Source: Pontiella desulfatans (GTDB lineage Bacteria; Verrucomicrobiota; Kiritimatiellia; Kiritimatiellales; Pontiellaceae). Taken from it: DNA of 14,722 bases. The stretch covers positions 1 to 14,722 of the forward strand of contig JARFRL010000430.1 of the NCBI GenBank assembly GCA_029287275.1, given 5' to 3'. The notes beneath the pieces are model-generated. The model was not told the DNA's origin. It did no database searches and was given only the letters and a program-made list of their open reading frames with translations. The position numbers and the translations under genes were made by a program. Shown here one piece after another: positions 7,326 through 14,092 of the stretch (its first letter is position 1; every line of letters starts with the position of its first letter).

Positions 7326-7702
7326 GCGAGGAAGATACAGCGAAGGGGTGAGCGACGCGAAGAAAAAAGGTGAAGCAAGGAAAAGGAACCCCGCGTTGGC
7401 CGTATATTGAGGCGAACCTCTATCACCGTGTGATAGATGTGGGCGCCAATCTAGCCGGATTCCAGAACCCTCCCTTTTTCAAGGGCATGTGGGCACCAGG
7501 CCGAAAGTTCAGCTCCCTTTATTTTAGCATTGGGAGAGAGGAGTTACCCCGTTCTCGCGCCACGTAGGGCTGATTTCCTTTCCTTAACTTCAATGAACAA
7601 CATAGCGAAATCGGGCTCGCGCGACGATGAAAAAACGCGTTTTAGCCTTATTTTCAGGAGTTGGAATTTGCTAATTCCCACGTGCTTGAATAGGTTACAT
7701 TC
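7326..7702. other. 377-bp gene-free region between rarA and gtrA-like gene
   Basis: No open frame here resembles a protein. The region is more AT-rich than its surroundings on its right side. It contains the hairpin palindrome at 7419-7437 and the 11-bp direct repeat ATGTGGGCGCC/ATGTGGGCACC at 7437-7447 and 7487-7497, 50 bp apart. It also has a short inverted repeat CCCTT/AAGGG near 7474-7485, and CTCCC/GGGAG arms at 7512-7516 and 7531-7535 around an AT-rich loop with a TGCTAAAAT box (minus strand). On the right lie the palindrome AAAACGCGTTTT (7632-7643), the inverted repeat GGAATT-TGCT-AATTCC (7663-7678) and CACGTG (7679-7684) just before the gtrA-like gene. It must hold the promoters for both divergent genes. 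A small structured RNA on the minus strand is possible but I cannot name one. Confidence 0.55.
7419..7437. promoter_or_regulatory. Operator-like palindrome upstream of rarA
   Basis: Perfect 8-bp arms TCTATCAC and GTGATAGA around CGT. The half-site CTCTATCA (7418-7425) equals that of the tetO1 operator, but the spacing between halves is wider here, so binding by a TetR-like dimer is only a guess. On RNA it would form a tight hairpin. It lies about 95 bp before the rarA start. Confidence 0.4.
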
Positions 7703-8194
7703 ATGCGGCTTGTTAAAAAAATCCTGTTCGAAAAGAATCATCCCGGAATTCAATTCTTAAAGTACTCGTTTTTCGGAGGCTTCGCGTTCGCCGCGGACAT
7801 CATCACGTTCTTTCTCGTCGCCTGGTTTTTCTTTCCCGCTTTGACCGAGGACGATTCCTTGGTGAAACTATTCAACCTGGACGTCGTGCCGGTGTCTCAA
7901 ACCGTTCGCACGATCAACTTCGTCATCTGCAGCGCGTTCGCGTTCATGGTTTCCAATCTGACCGCCTACATCCTGAACGTATTGTTCGTGTTCAAGGCGG
8001 GGAAACACGGCCTTTGGAAGGAGTTGGGGTTGTTCTATCTCGTGTCCGGAATCAGCATCATGATAGGCACCGCGGTGGGCGCCGTGCTGATTAACGTTTT
8101 CGGCCTCGCCACGACCTTTTCATACTTGGCCAAAGCCGTCTCGGCGACGCTGATCAACTACGCGGGCCGAAAGTTTTTTATTTTCCACGGCTAA
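7703..8194 (+). CDS. GtrA-like polytopic membrane protein
   Basis: A 163-residue membrane protein matching the GtrA-like family (PF04138), small proteins thought to help move polyprenyl-linked sugars or assist surface glycosyltransferases. It has four hydrophobic segments, about residues 19-45, 70-97, 107-133 and 138-158. Family features are FLKYSFFGGFAFAADIITFF at the first helix, the basic-flanked LNVLFVFKAGKHGLW between helices 2 and 3, and LINYAGRKFFIF at the C-terminus. The loop between helices 1 and 2 (about 46-69) is longer than usual. The start ATG has only a weak AGG nine bases upstream. It stands alone on the plus strand behind the gene-free region, and its last 17 bp overlap the end of the convergent coaB. 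No adjacent glycosyltransferase shows its partner. Confidence 0.85.
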   Translation: MRLVKKILFEKNHPGIQFLKYSFFGGFAFAADIITFFLVAWFFFPALTEDDSLVKLFNLDVVPVSQTVRTINFVICSAFAFMVSNLTAYILNVLFVFKAGKHGLWKELGLFYLVSGISIMIGTAVGAVLINVFGLATTFSYLAKAVSATLINYAGRKFFIFHG

Positions 8195-8828
8195 GCGATT
8201 CCACCGCTTGGAAGATTCTCCGCGCGCATTCTTTTTTTTCGATTCGGCCCCAGTGGTCGAAGCCGTTCGCGCCGGCCGAAAGAAAACTGAAGTCCCCATC
8301 GTCCGCGCCGAGCGAGGCGGGCGTGTTCAAAACGATTCCGTCGAGCTTTTTGGCGCTGAGCTTGCGGCGGGCGTTCGCTTCGCCCTCAGCCGTTTGCAAC
8401 GCGAAGCCGATCGCGATCTGATCGGATCGTTTGGCGGCGCAGAGCGTTTTCGCGATGTCGGGCGTGGCCTTGAGTCGCAGCGTCAGGTCGGCTTCCGACT
8501 TCGCCATCTTTTCCGGCTTTTTCTCGGCGGGGGCGTAGTCCGCCACCGCGGCCGCGAAGAGGATCACGTCCGCGGAAGGGAATAGTTCATCGGCTTTGGC
8601 GAGCATCGCCTCCGCGCTGACGACGGGGTGAATGGTTCCGGATGTTTCAAGATTCGGCAGGTTCGCGTTGGCCACCGGCCCCGAAACGAAGTCGATCTGG
8701 AATCCGCGGGCGAAGGCTTCCTCCGCGAGGGCTTTGCCCATCAACCCGCTGCTCGCGTTTCCGATGAAGCGGACGGGATCGAGGTATTCGTGGGTCGGGC
8801 CGGAAAGAATGAGAAGCCGCTCGCGCAT
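8178..8828 (-). CDS. coaB: Phosphopantothenate-cysteine ligase (CoaB domain as separate gene)
   Basis: Second step from 4'-phosphopantothenate to CoA: ligates cysteine to phosphopantothenate, with CTP in the bacterial type. The 216 residues cover the whole CoaB domain: GPTHEYLDPVRFIGNASSGLMG (residues 10-31, Asn24 of the conserved N-x-S-S-G), FAAAVADYAP (91-100), KATPDIAKTL (120-129) and AKKLDGIVLN (159-168) with the active-site lysine region. The usual Lys in SSGKMG is Leu here. CoaB is normally fused behind CoaC in one polypeptide; here it is a separate frame. The ATG at 8826-8828 shares its A with the coaC TGA (TGATG), with no Shine-Dalgarno, which implies translation by reinitiation after coaC. 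The frame is open further upstream, but that part overlaps coaC antiparallel to no known family and is an out-of-frame shadow. The 3' end overlaps the gtrA-like gene by 17 bp. Confidence 0.92.
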   Translation of the reverse strand: MRERLLILSGPTHEYLDPVRFIGNASSGLMGKALAEEAFARGFQIDFVSGPVANANLPNLETSGTIHPVVSAEAMLAKADELFPSADVILFAAAVADYAPAEKKPEKMAKSEADLTLRLKATPDIAKTLCAAKRSDQIAIGFALQTAEGEANARRKLSAKKLDGIVLNTPASLGADDGDFSFLSAGANGFDHWGRIEKKECARRIFQAVESLSRGK

Positions 8829-9382
8829 CAGAGCACGGAGTTGAGTACGATTTGCGTGATGACCGTGGGCGAGCTCATGCGTCCGTATCCGGATGTTCCA
8901 CAAGCGAGGCTTCCTTTTTCGGGCCCGATTTGGTGCCAGCCATAATGAAGTAGTTTTTTCGCGTTGTCCTCGACGATCGGATTTTCCCACATCTGGACGT
9001 TCATCGCGGGGCAGAAGATCCGTTTGCAGTCGCTCTTGAGCGACAGCGCGCTGCAGCTGACGATATCGTCGCCCATGCCGTTCGCCAGCTTCGCGATGGC
9101 GTTGGCGGTCGCCGGCGCGACGAGAAACGCGTCGGCCTCGGTCGCGGGATACAGGTGCGGATAGATCACGTCCATATCGCCCGAGCTGGTGTCGGGAAAA
9201 ACGGAGGTCAGAACTTTCTGCCGCGTGAGCGCCGCGAAGGTGAGCGGGGCGATGAATTTGGTCGCGGATTCCGTCATGATCACCCGCGTGTCGCAACCCG
9301 CTTTGACGAGTTGGCTGACGATTTCGGCCGTTTTATAGGCGGCGACGCCGCCGGTGATTCCCACTAGCACTTTCGGTTTCAT
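8828..9382 (-). CDS. coaC: Phosphopantothenoylcysteine decarboxylase (CoaC domain as separate gene)
   Basis: FMN-dependent decarboxylation of phosphopantothenoylcysteine to 4'-phosphopantetheine in CoA synthesis. The 184 residues form a complete HFCD flavoprotein domain: VLVGITGGVAAYK (residues 5-17), catalytic His76 in YPHLYPATEADAF, the FMN-site APATANAIAKLANGMGDD, the P-x-M-N-x-x-M-W substrate clamp (PAMNVQMW, 125-132), and GSLACGTSGYGRM with active-site Cys161. It stops just after SSPTVITQIVLNSVL, where fused CoaBC proteins continue through a short linker into CoaB. The stop TGA overlaps the coaB ATG. The start ATG is preceded by an AGGGGG-type ribosome site. It follows frr by 60 bp on the same strand, probably in the pyrH-frr-coaC-coaB unit. 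Confidence 0.94.
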   Translation of the reverse strand: MKPKVLVGITGGVAAYKTAEIVSQLVKAGCDTRVIMTESATKFIAPLTFAALTRQKVLTSVFPDTSSGDMDVIYPHLYPATEADAFLVAPATANAIAKLANGMGDDIVSCSALSLKSDCKRIFCPAMNVQMWENPIVEDNAKKLLHYGWHQIGPEKGSLACGTSGYGRMSSPTVITQIVLNSVL

Positions 9383-9442
9383 GGTCGTACCCCCTGAACG
9401 CTATGGTGAAGCAAGGAAATCAATTCCTGAAAAAGTAGCGGA

Positions 9443-10000
9443 TCAAACTTCCATGATGTCTTTTTCTTTGGCCGCGAGCATTTCGTCCATCTTTTTGATG
9501 TGCTCGTCGGTCGCTTTCTGGATGTGCTCGAGTCCGGCGTCGCGGTCGTCTTCGGTGGCGTCGCCGTTTTTCTGCAACCCCTTGATTTGGTCGTTGGCGT
9601 CGCGGCGGATGTTGCGCACGGAAACGCGCTGCTCCTCGGTGACGCGGCCGGCCATTTTAACCATGTCTTTTCGGCGTTCCTCGGAAAGCTCCGGAATCGG
9701 AACGCGGATCAGTCGGCCGTCGTTCATCGGCGTGATGCCGATGTTGGCCGCGACGATCGCCTTCTCGATCAAGCCCAGCGAGGACGGATCGAAAGGGTTG
9801 ATCACGATCAGGCGCGGCTCGGGCGTGGAGATGTTTGCGATGTCGCGCAGGCGGGTGGGCGTTCCGTAGTAGTCCACGGTGATGGTGTCCACCAGCGCGG
9901 GATTCGCTTTGCCCGTGCGCAGGCCGCTCAGCTCCTGTTGCAGGAACTGCACGGTTTTATCCATCTTGTCTTCAGCTTCCAATATCACGTCGTCAATCAT
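9443..10000 (-). CDS. frr: Ribosome recycling factor
   Basis: Splits the post-termination ribosome together with EF-G. The 185 residues equal the classic length. Hallmarks are LQQELSGLRTGKANPALVD (about 19-37), VDYYGTPTRLRDIANISTPEPR, the INPFDPSSLGLIEKAI stretch, NDGRLIRVPIPELSEERRKDMVK (about 93-115) and the helical C-terminus RRDANDQIKGLQKNGDATEDD. The start has a GAGG box about eight bases upstream. It follows pyrH by 15 bp, the common pyrH-frr pairing. The 60-bp gap to coaC holds only a weak inverted repeat (AGGAA/TTCCT) that is not a convincing terminator. Confidence 0.98.
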   Translation of the reverse strand: MIDDVILEAEDKMDKTVQFLQQELSGLRTGKANPALVDTITVDYYGTPTRLRDIANISTPEPRLIVINPFDPSSLGLIEKAIVAANIGITPMNDGRLIRVPIPELSEERRKDMVKMAGRVTEEQRVSVRNIRRDANDQIKGLQKNGDATEDDRDAGLEHIQKATDEHIKKMDEMLAAKEKDIMEV

Positions 10001-10015
10001 CTCTACACCTCGTTC

Positions 10016-10729
10016 TTAACCATGGGTGACCAGTGTGCCGGCGTCTGTACCGGTGAACACCTCAACCATTCCGTTTTCCTTGAAAAAGTCGAACACCACA
10101 ATAGGTATGTCGTTTTCCATGCACAATGAAAAAGCGGCGGCGTCCATCACCTTGAGCTGGCGGGACAAGGCGTCCTGATAGGAGATCGTGTCGAAGCGCG
10201 TCGCGGAGGGGTCCGTGACCGGATCGGCGGTATAGATGCCGTCGACCTTGGTGGCTTTCATCAGCACATCCGCCTCGATTTCCGACGCGCGCAGCGCGGC
10301 GGCGCTATCGGTCGTGAAATAGGGATTGCCCGTGCCCGCCCCGAAAATGACCACGCGCCCTTTTTCCAAGTGACGGATCGCCTTGCGGCGAATGAACGGC
10401 TCGGCGATGGCCGGCATGGAAATCGCGGTCATGACGCGGGTTTGAACGCCTTCGTTCTCCAGCGCGTTCTGAATCGCCATGGAGTTGATGACCGTCGCGA
10501 GCATGCCCATGTAGTCGCCCGTGGTTCGATCGGTTCCGCTATTGGCGCCGGCCAGTCCGCGGAAGATGTTTCCGCCGCCGACCACCACGGCGATTTCCGC
10601 GCCCAGGTCGAGCATCCGCTTGAACTGCGCGGCCACTTTGGCGAGAATTTCGGGGTCGTGGTTGAGCCCCTTCTCTTTGTTTTGAAGCGCTTCACCGCTG
10701 ATTTTCAAGAGGATACGTTTATACTTCAT
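10016..10729 (-). CDS. pyrH: UMP kinase
   Basis: Phosphorylates UMP to UDP with ATP in pyrimidine nucleotide synthesis; the bacterial enzyme belongs to the amino-acid-kinase fold. The 237 residues are normal. Visible are the N-terminal ATP-site KRILLKISGEAL (4-15), VVVGGGNIFRG (about 48-58), the UMP-site DYMGMLATVINSMAIQNALE, GAGTGNPYFTTDSAAALRA with the conserved T-D-S, and the ATP-side KVDGIYTADP. The ATG has an AAGGA box a few bases upstream. First gene of the pyrH-frr-coaC-coaB set; the rpsB-tsf genes that often precede pyrH are absent. Divergent from the GHL10 gene, with a palindrome-rich promoter region between. Its product UMP connects functionally with upp in this window, but the two genes are 6 kb apart. 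Confidence 0.98.
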   Translation of the reverse strand: MKYKRILLKISGEALQNKEKGLNHDPEILAKVAAQFKRMLDLGAEIAVVVGGGNIFRGLAGANSGTDRTTGDYMGMLATVINSMAIQNALENEGVQTRVMTAISMPAIAEPFIRRKAIRHLEKGRVVIFGAGTGNPYFTTDSAAALRASEIEADVLMKATKVDGIYTADPVTDPSATRFDTISYQDALSRQLKVMDAAAFSLCMENDIPIVVFDFFKENGMVEVFTGTDAGTLVTHG

Positions 10730-10756
10730 AAATTCCTTTCATAAATTCACGTGAAA

Positions 10757-10785
10757 AGACTAGAACATGAGCTCACGCGTGTAAA
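10757..10785 (-). promoter_or_regulatory. Candidate promoter of pyrH operon
   Basis: On the minus strand, TTTACA (10785-10780) and TAGTCT (10762-10757) are separated by 17 bp. The -35 is good and the -10 is weak (three of six). Transcription would start near 10750, inside the 10-bp palindrome TTCACGTGAA (10746-10755). Two 8-bp palindromes, TGAGCTCA (10768-10775) and CACGCGTG (10774-10781), lie in the spacer and at the -35 edge. Confidence 0.4.
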
Positions 10786-10824
10786 TTTCCAATGTGCGGA
10801 AACTCACCGCGTCCGCGGGAGAAC

Positions 10825-12021
10825 ATGAGACGCTTCAAGGTTTTAATGGCGATCCTGATCGCGGTCACCGCTCTGGTGGCCGTTCTTTTCGTGTTCACGC
10901 GGAGACCGACGGTGGAGTATTCGCCGGTCAGGGCCCTCTGGGTCACGCGATTCGACTACGATTCGCCCGCGGACGTCGACGCGATCATCAACAACGTCGG
11001 AGCGGCCGGATTCACCGACGTGTTTTTTCAAATCCGCGGCAACGGCACCGCGTTTTACAAGAGCGAACTCGAACCGTGGGCGAGCGAGCTTTCCGGTCAC
11101 GACCTTTCACGCCTTGGAACCGACCCCGGTTGGGATCCGCTCCAACGCGCGATCGACGCCGCCCAACCCCACGGGCTCAGGGTGCACGCCTACATGAACG
11201 TGTTGCCCGGGTGGAAGGGACTGGCGGACCCTCCCGCGGCCGCGCGTCAAGTTTGGACCGAGCACCGCGACTGGTTCATGGTGGATTCGTTGGGCGACCG
11301 CATGCTGCCGACCTCGGGTTGGTACTCCTTTCTCAATCCCGTTTTGCCGGAGGTTCGACGGCATCTGCGCGGCGTCGTCAGCGAGTTGTGCCGCTACGAT
11401 ATCGCGGGGGTTCATCTGGATTACATCCGTTATCCGCACGACTATCACATCGTCGCCCGTCAAAGGTATCCCGACGCCACGGATGAGGAAATCACCCGTC
11501 GCTCCGATTTTTCCTACGACGAAGCGTCTCAGGCCGCGCTCTTTCAGAAATATGGATGGGACGTCACGAAGGATCAGATCGCGGACTTCCGCCGCGAATC
11601 CATCACGAAGGTCGTGCGCGATATTTCCTACGTGTTGCAAATCGAGAAACCGAACGCGTGCCTGCTGACCGCGAGCGTCATGGGAAATCCGATTGATGGG
11701 AAACACCGCGCCTATCAGGATTCCGGCGCTTGGGCCCGTCAGGGGTTGGTTGATTGGGTGGTGCAGATGAATTACGCCACGAAATCATTCACTCGGCATC
11801 TTGAATCGATGAAAAAAGCGGCGGGGACGAAGAAGTTCGCGTCTTCCGTGGTGGTGGGGCTTTATCTTGAAAACGACGCCGCCGACGTGCTCGAGCAACT
11901 TGAAATCGTCAAGGAGTCGGGAGCCCGGGGCTTCGCCATTTTCTCCTACACGTTTCTCTTTGGAGCGAACCACGAGCCCACGGAAAAGGGCCGAAAACTT
12001 CTTCCGAAGCTCCGGCCCTGA
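10825..12021 (+). CDS. GHL10-family (DUF187, YngK/DigH-like) membrane-anchored glycoside hydrolase-like protein
   Basis: A 398-residue protein with one N-terminal hydrophobic helix (about residues 6-25) that anchors it outside the cytoplasm; there is no lipobox. The rest is a TIM-barrel-like GHL10 domain: VRALWVTRFDYDSPADVDAII (35-55), GFTDVFFQIRGNGTAFYKSELEPW (62-85), GWDPLQRAIDAAQPHGLRVHAYMNVLPGW (102-130), SFLNPVLPEVRRHL, and the active-site-like GVHLDYIRYP (195-204, Asp199). WVVQMNYATKSF follows near the C-terminus. E. coli DigH of this family cuts denuded peptidoglycan glycan strands, so a cell-wall role is plausible but not shown. The ATG at 10825 is preferred over that at 10792. It has GGAG just upstream and begins the basic-hydrophobic anchor, while the extra 11 residues look unstructured. 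The gene is divergent from pyrH. The 3' end contains a hairpin that may terminate the opposing gene. Confidence 0.88.
   Translation: MRRFKVLMAILIAVTALVAVLFVFTRRPTVEYSPVRALWVTRFDYDSPADVDAIINNVGAAGFTDVFFQIRGNGTAFYKSELEPWASELSGHDLSRLGTDPGWDPLQRAIDAAQPHGLRVHAYMNVLPGWKGLADPPAAARQVWTEHRDWFMVDSLGDRMLPTSGWYSFLNPVLPEVRRHLRGVVSELCRYDIAGVHLDYIRYPHDYHIVARQRYPDATDEEITRRSDFSYDEASQAALFQKYGWDVTKDQIADFRRESITKVVRDISYVLQIEKPNACLLTASVMGNPIDGKHRAYQDSGAWARQGLVDWVVQMNYATKSFTRHLESMKKAAGTKKFASSVVVGLYLENDAADVLEQLEIVKESGARGFAIFSYTFLFGANHEPTEKGRKLLPKLRP
11984..12018 (-). terminator. Candidate terminator of the 657-residue membrane protein gene
   Basis: Arms GGGCCG (11988-11993) and CGGCCC (12013-12018) enclose a second stem CTTC-TTCC-GAAG (11998-12009). 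On the minus strand the structure is followed by TTTTCC (11987-11982). It starts 23 nt past the stop of the minus-strand gene and lies within the last codons of the convergent GHL10 gene. The T-tract is short, so the call is tentative. A second, looser repeat CGTTCC/GGAACG spans 12025-12056. Confidence 0.4.
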
Positions 12022-12040
12022 CATCGTTCCGCGAGAGAAG

Positions 12041-14014
12041 TTATTCCGAGGGAACGGTCATTTCAGTCAATGACTTCGTCTTGGTTTCGGCCGGCGCCAC
12101 CGCTTCATCGGCCGGCTCTTCATCGGACTGATTCCGCGCCGCCAACTTCTCGAGCTTTTCCACCGCTTGTTGAAACTCGTCGTTTTGTCCGGCGTATTTG
12201 CAGGCCACGGCGTAACTGTTCCAGGCGAGATAGCTGTTGGGCGCCTGTTCCGTGGCGATCTGAAGCGACTTGATCGCGGCGTCGAATTCCTTGAGCAGCA
12301 ACTGGCTGTTGCCCAATCCGATCCACGCTCCGGGGCTTTTCGCGTTGCCTTGAAGGATGAGCGAGAAGATGGCCTTGGCTTCCACCGGGCGATTGAACGC
12401 GAGGAACACCTTGCCGGATCCAATCAGCTCCGCGGAGTTTCCGCCTCTGCTCGCTCCGTTCAACGCGGCGAAATCGGCGCGCGCCTTCTCGAGTTTGGCG
12501 AGCCCGGCGTTTTGGGCCGCGGTGTCGTTCAGCAGGTCGGCGAATTCCGGTTTGTCTTGCAGAATAATCGCGGTGGTTCCGTCGAAGTACGCGAGCTTCC
12601 AGATGTCGCGGCGGAGCAGGGTGACCACGCCTTGGGCGGAAGCGGGGGTGAGCGTGTTGATGATGAACGCTTCCGGACGATACTCCAGATAGAGCGAGTC
12701 ATACGCTTTGCCGTCGCCAAGCATCACGCTGGTGATTTGACCGAGGAGTTCCGTGTCGTACCGCCCCGGGCGGTAATCCAAGAAACATGCGCGCTGGTAC
12801 TTGAACGCCAGATAGCCGCCGTCCGCCGGCAGGTTGATCGCTTTTTTCGGGAAGGCCGGGTGCGTCAAAATCGCTTCCGCGCCGTCGGGGTAAAGATTTT
12901 CCTGCGCGCCGAGGCCGAAGTTGGACGCGCTGCCGGTTTTGACGTACGCCTGGTTCGTGACGACGGGTAGAATGGACGCGGCGATAAGAACGACGAGCGC
13001 CGCGCCCGTCGCCGGAATCAGGATTTTATCGTTCTTGCCCAACAGATTGCTGAACGACGCGTGCAGATATTCGCTGATGGCCGACAGGCTCAGCACGATG
13101 AACGGGAACGCGAGAATCGCGAACAGAAACGCGTGCTGTTTCGGCGAGGTGAACGCGAGGAACGCGCCGATGATCGCGAGGGTGGTCAGCGTGATCGGCA
13201 ACTTTTTCTTCAGCGTGATCAATCCGCCCGCGCCGAGAATCATCACGAAAAGAACGAGGGGTTTGAGCGCGGGAACCTGGTAATACTCGATGAAAAGCGA
13301 CGACCAGTAGGCGGGCGCGGGCGACGCGACGTTCGCGAAGACCTGACCATGCAACTTGACTAGCGATGGATTGGCCACGGTCACGACAAGCAGAATCACC
13401 GCGAGCAATCCAATGGAGCCGGATTCGACCCCTTGGTTTTTATTGCGGGCGCCGAGGCCCTTGTTGTTCTGCGCGGTTTGAGCCGCGGCGAGCCCCGCGA
13501 TGATCGGGCCGAACAGAAAACTTCCGTGCATGTTGGTCCACAATAGTTGCAACGGAATCAGCGTCGCGAAAAGAACAACCGGATTTTTCACCTTGGAAAA
13601 AATGAACAGGAACAGCGCCATGAACAGCGCCATCGCGACTTGAGGGCCGACGTCCAACGTTTGAAAAACTAGATGTCCGGCGATCAGCAGCGCGAACCCC
13701 TGACTAAGCCCGCCGCCCCATTTCTTGGAAACCTGAACAAGCAGCGCGAACGCGGCCACGAGGCCGATGATGTTCAGGATGATGAGCAGGGGGGCGCCGC
13801 CGATGTTCCAGAAGGTGTACGCGAGCTTGTCGTAAAGCCAGGTCGTGTTGACCGCGGAATCCATCTCCAACCACGAGAGCGGCGCGTTGGCCCGGCCTTG
13901 CGCCAGATGCGTCCATATCTCGGGGGTGCTGATGGTTCTGATGCCGATAACGGCGATGAAGACCAAACCAATGATCGCGAAAATACTGGACCCGCCGAAC
14001 GACTTCTTACTCAT
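12041..14014 (-). CDS. Polytopic membrane protein with C-terminal TPR repeats (GT-C glycosyltransferase-like)
   Basis: A 657-residue protein. The N-terminal two thirds hold about ten to eleven hydrophobic helices. After the first helix (about 12-28) comes STPEIWTHLAQGRANAPLSWLEMD, which resembles the first outer loop of GT-C-fold membrane glycosyltransferases, where an acidic residue near D-x-W-x-H-L-x-x-G is common. A middle soluble part (about 365-520) includes GGYLAFKYQRACFLDYRPGRYD and a nucleotide-sugar-unlike, mixed region. Residues about 527-625 form roughly three TPR-like helical pairs (VFLAFNRPVEAKAIFSLIL, AWIGLGNSQLLLKEFDAAIK, YLAWNSYAVACKYAGQNDEF), followed by an acidic and Thr/Ser-rich tail. 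The start has GGGAG a few bases upstream. The neighbours (GHL10 protein convergent, mutS upstream) do not reveal its substrate. A lipid-linked sugar transfer or envelope assembly role is inferred from the fold only. Confidence 0.7.
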   Translation of the reverse strand: MSKKSFGGSSIFAIIGLVFIAVIGIRTISTPEIWTHLAQGRANAPLSWLEMDSAVNTTWLYDKLAYTFWNIGGAPLLIILNIIGLVAAFALLVQVSKKWGGGLSQGFALLIAGHLVFQTLDVGPQVAMALFMALFLFIFSKVKNPVVLFATLIPLQLLWTNMHGSFLFGPIIAGLAAAQTAQNNKGLGARNKNQGVESGSIGLLAVILLVVTVANPSLVKLHGQVFANVASPAPAYWSSLFIEYYQVPALKPLVLFVMILGAGGLITLKKKLPITLTTLAIIGAFLAFTSPKQHAFLFAILAFPFIVLSLSAISEYLHASFSNLLGKNDKILIPATGAALVVLIAASILPVVTNQAYVKTGSASNFGLGAQENLYPDGAEAILTHPAFPKKAINLPADGGYLAFKYQRACFLDYRPGRYDTELLGQITSVMLGDGKAYDSLYLEYRPEAFIINTLTPASAQGVVTLLRRDIWKLAYFDGTTAIILQDKPEFADLLNDTAAQNAGLAKLEKARADFAALNGASRGGNSAELIGSGKVFLAFNRPVEAKAIFSLILQGNAKSPGAWIGLGNSQLLLKEFDAAIKSLQIATEQAPNSYLAWNSYAVACKYAGQNDEFQQAVEKLEKLAARNQSDEEPADEAVAPAETKTKSLTEMTVPSE

Positions 14015-14092
14015 CTCTTCTCCCTTGTTCGAAACATGAAACAGGCTAAAGCCATTTAGAATCCTTTTGCAAGATGGGATTTCCTCGAATAA

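Noticed and set aside
6198..7373. Long plus-strand open frame (391 codons) across rarA
   Set aside because: Antisense shadow of RarA; composition dominated by Arg and Val, no motif and no ribosome site.
7380..7530. 6S RNA upstream of the rarA-fau genes
   Set aside because: 6S RNA is often near fau, and CCCTTGAA...GGGTTC on the minus strand is faintly reminiscent of it. I could not pair a matching 5' half into the long rod with a central bubble, so I do not call it. An Rfam covariance search would decide.
7370..7567. Plus-strand 65-codon open frame in the gene-free region
   Set aside because: No similarity to any family I recognise, and it spans the palindromes and repeats, which argues for non-coding DNA.
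7544..7753. Minus-strand 69-codon open frame before the gtrA-like gene
   Set aside because: Overlaps the gtrA-like start, has no ribosome site or recognisable sequence, and lies in AT-richer non-coding DNA.
8193..8237. Intrinsic terminator for the gtrA-like gene
   Set aside because: The stem is only 5 bp (AAGCG/CGCTT), and the T8 run begins about 20 nt after it instead of directly behind it.
8829..9296. Upstream in-frame extension of coaB to a 372-residue protein
   Set aside because: The extra part is the out-of-frame reading of coaC (Arg- and His-rich, no motif). The CoaB domain begins exactly at the ATG at 8828.
10792..10824. Earlier ATG for the GHL10 protein
   Set aside because: No Shine-Dalgarno, and the 11 extra residues precede a normal basic-hydrophobic anchor that starts at 10825.
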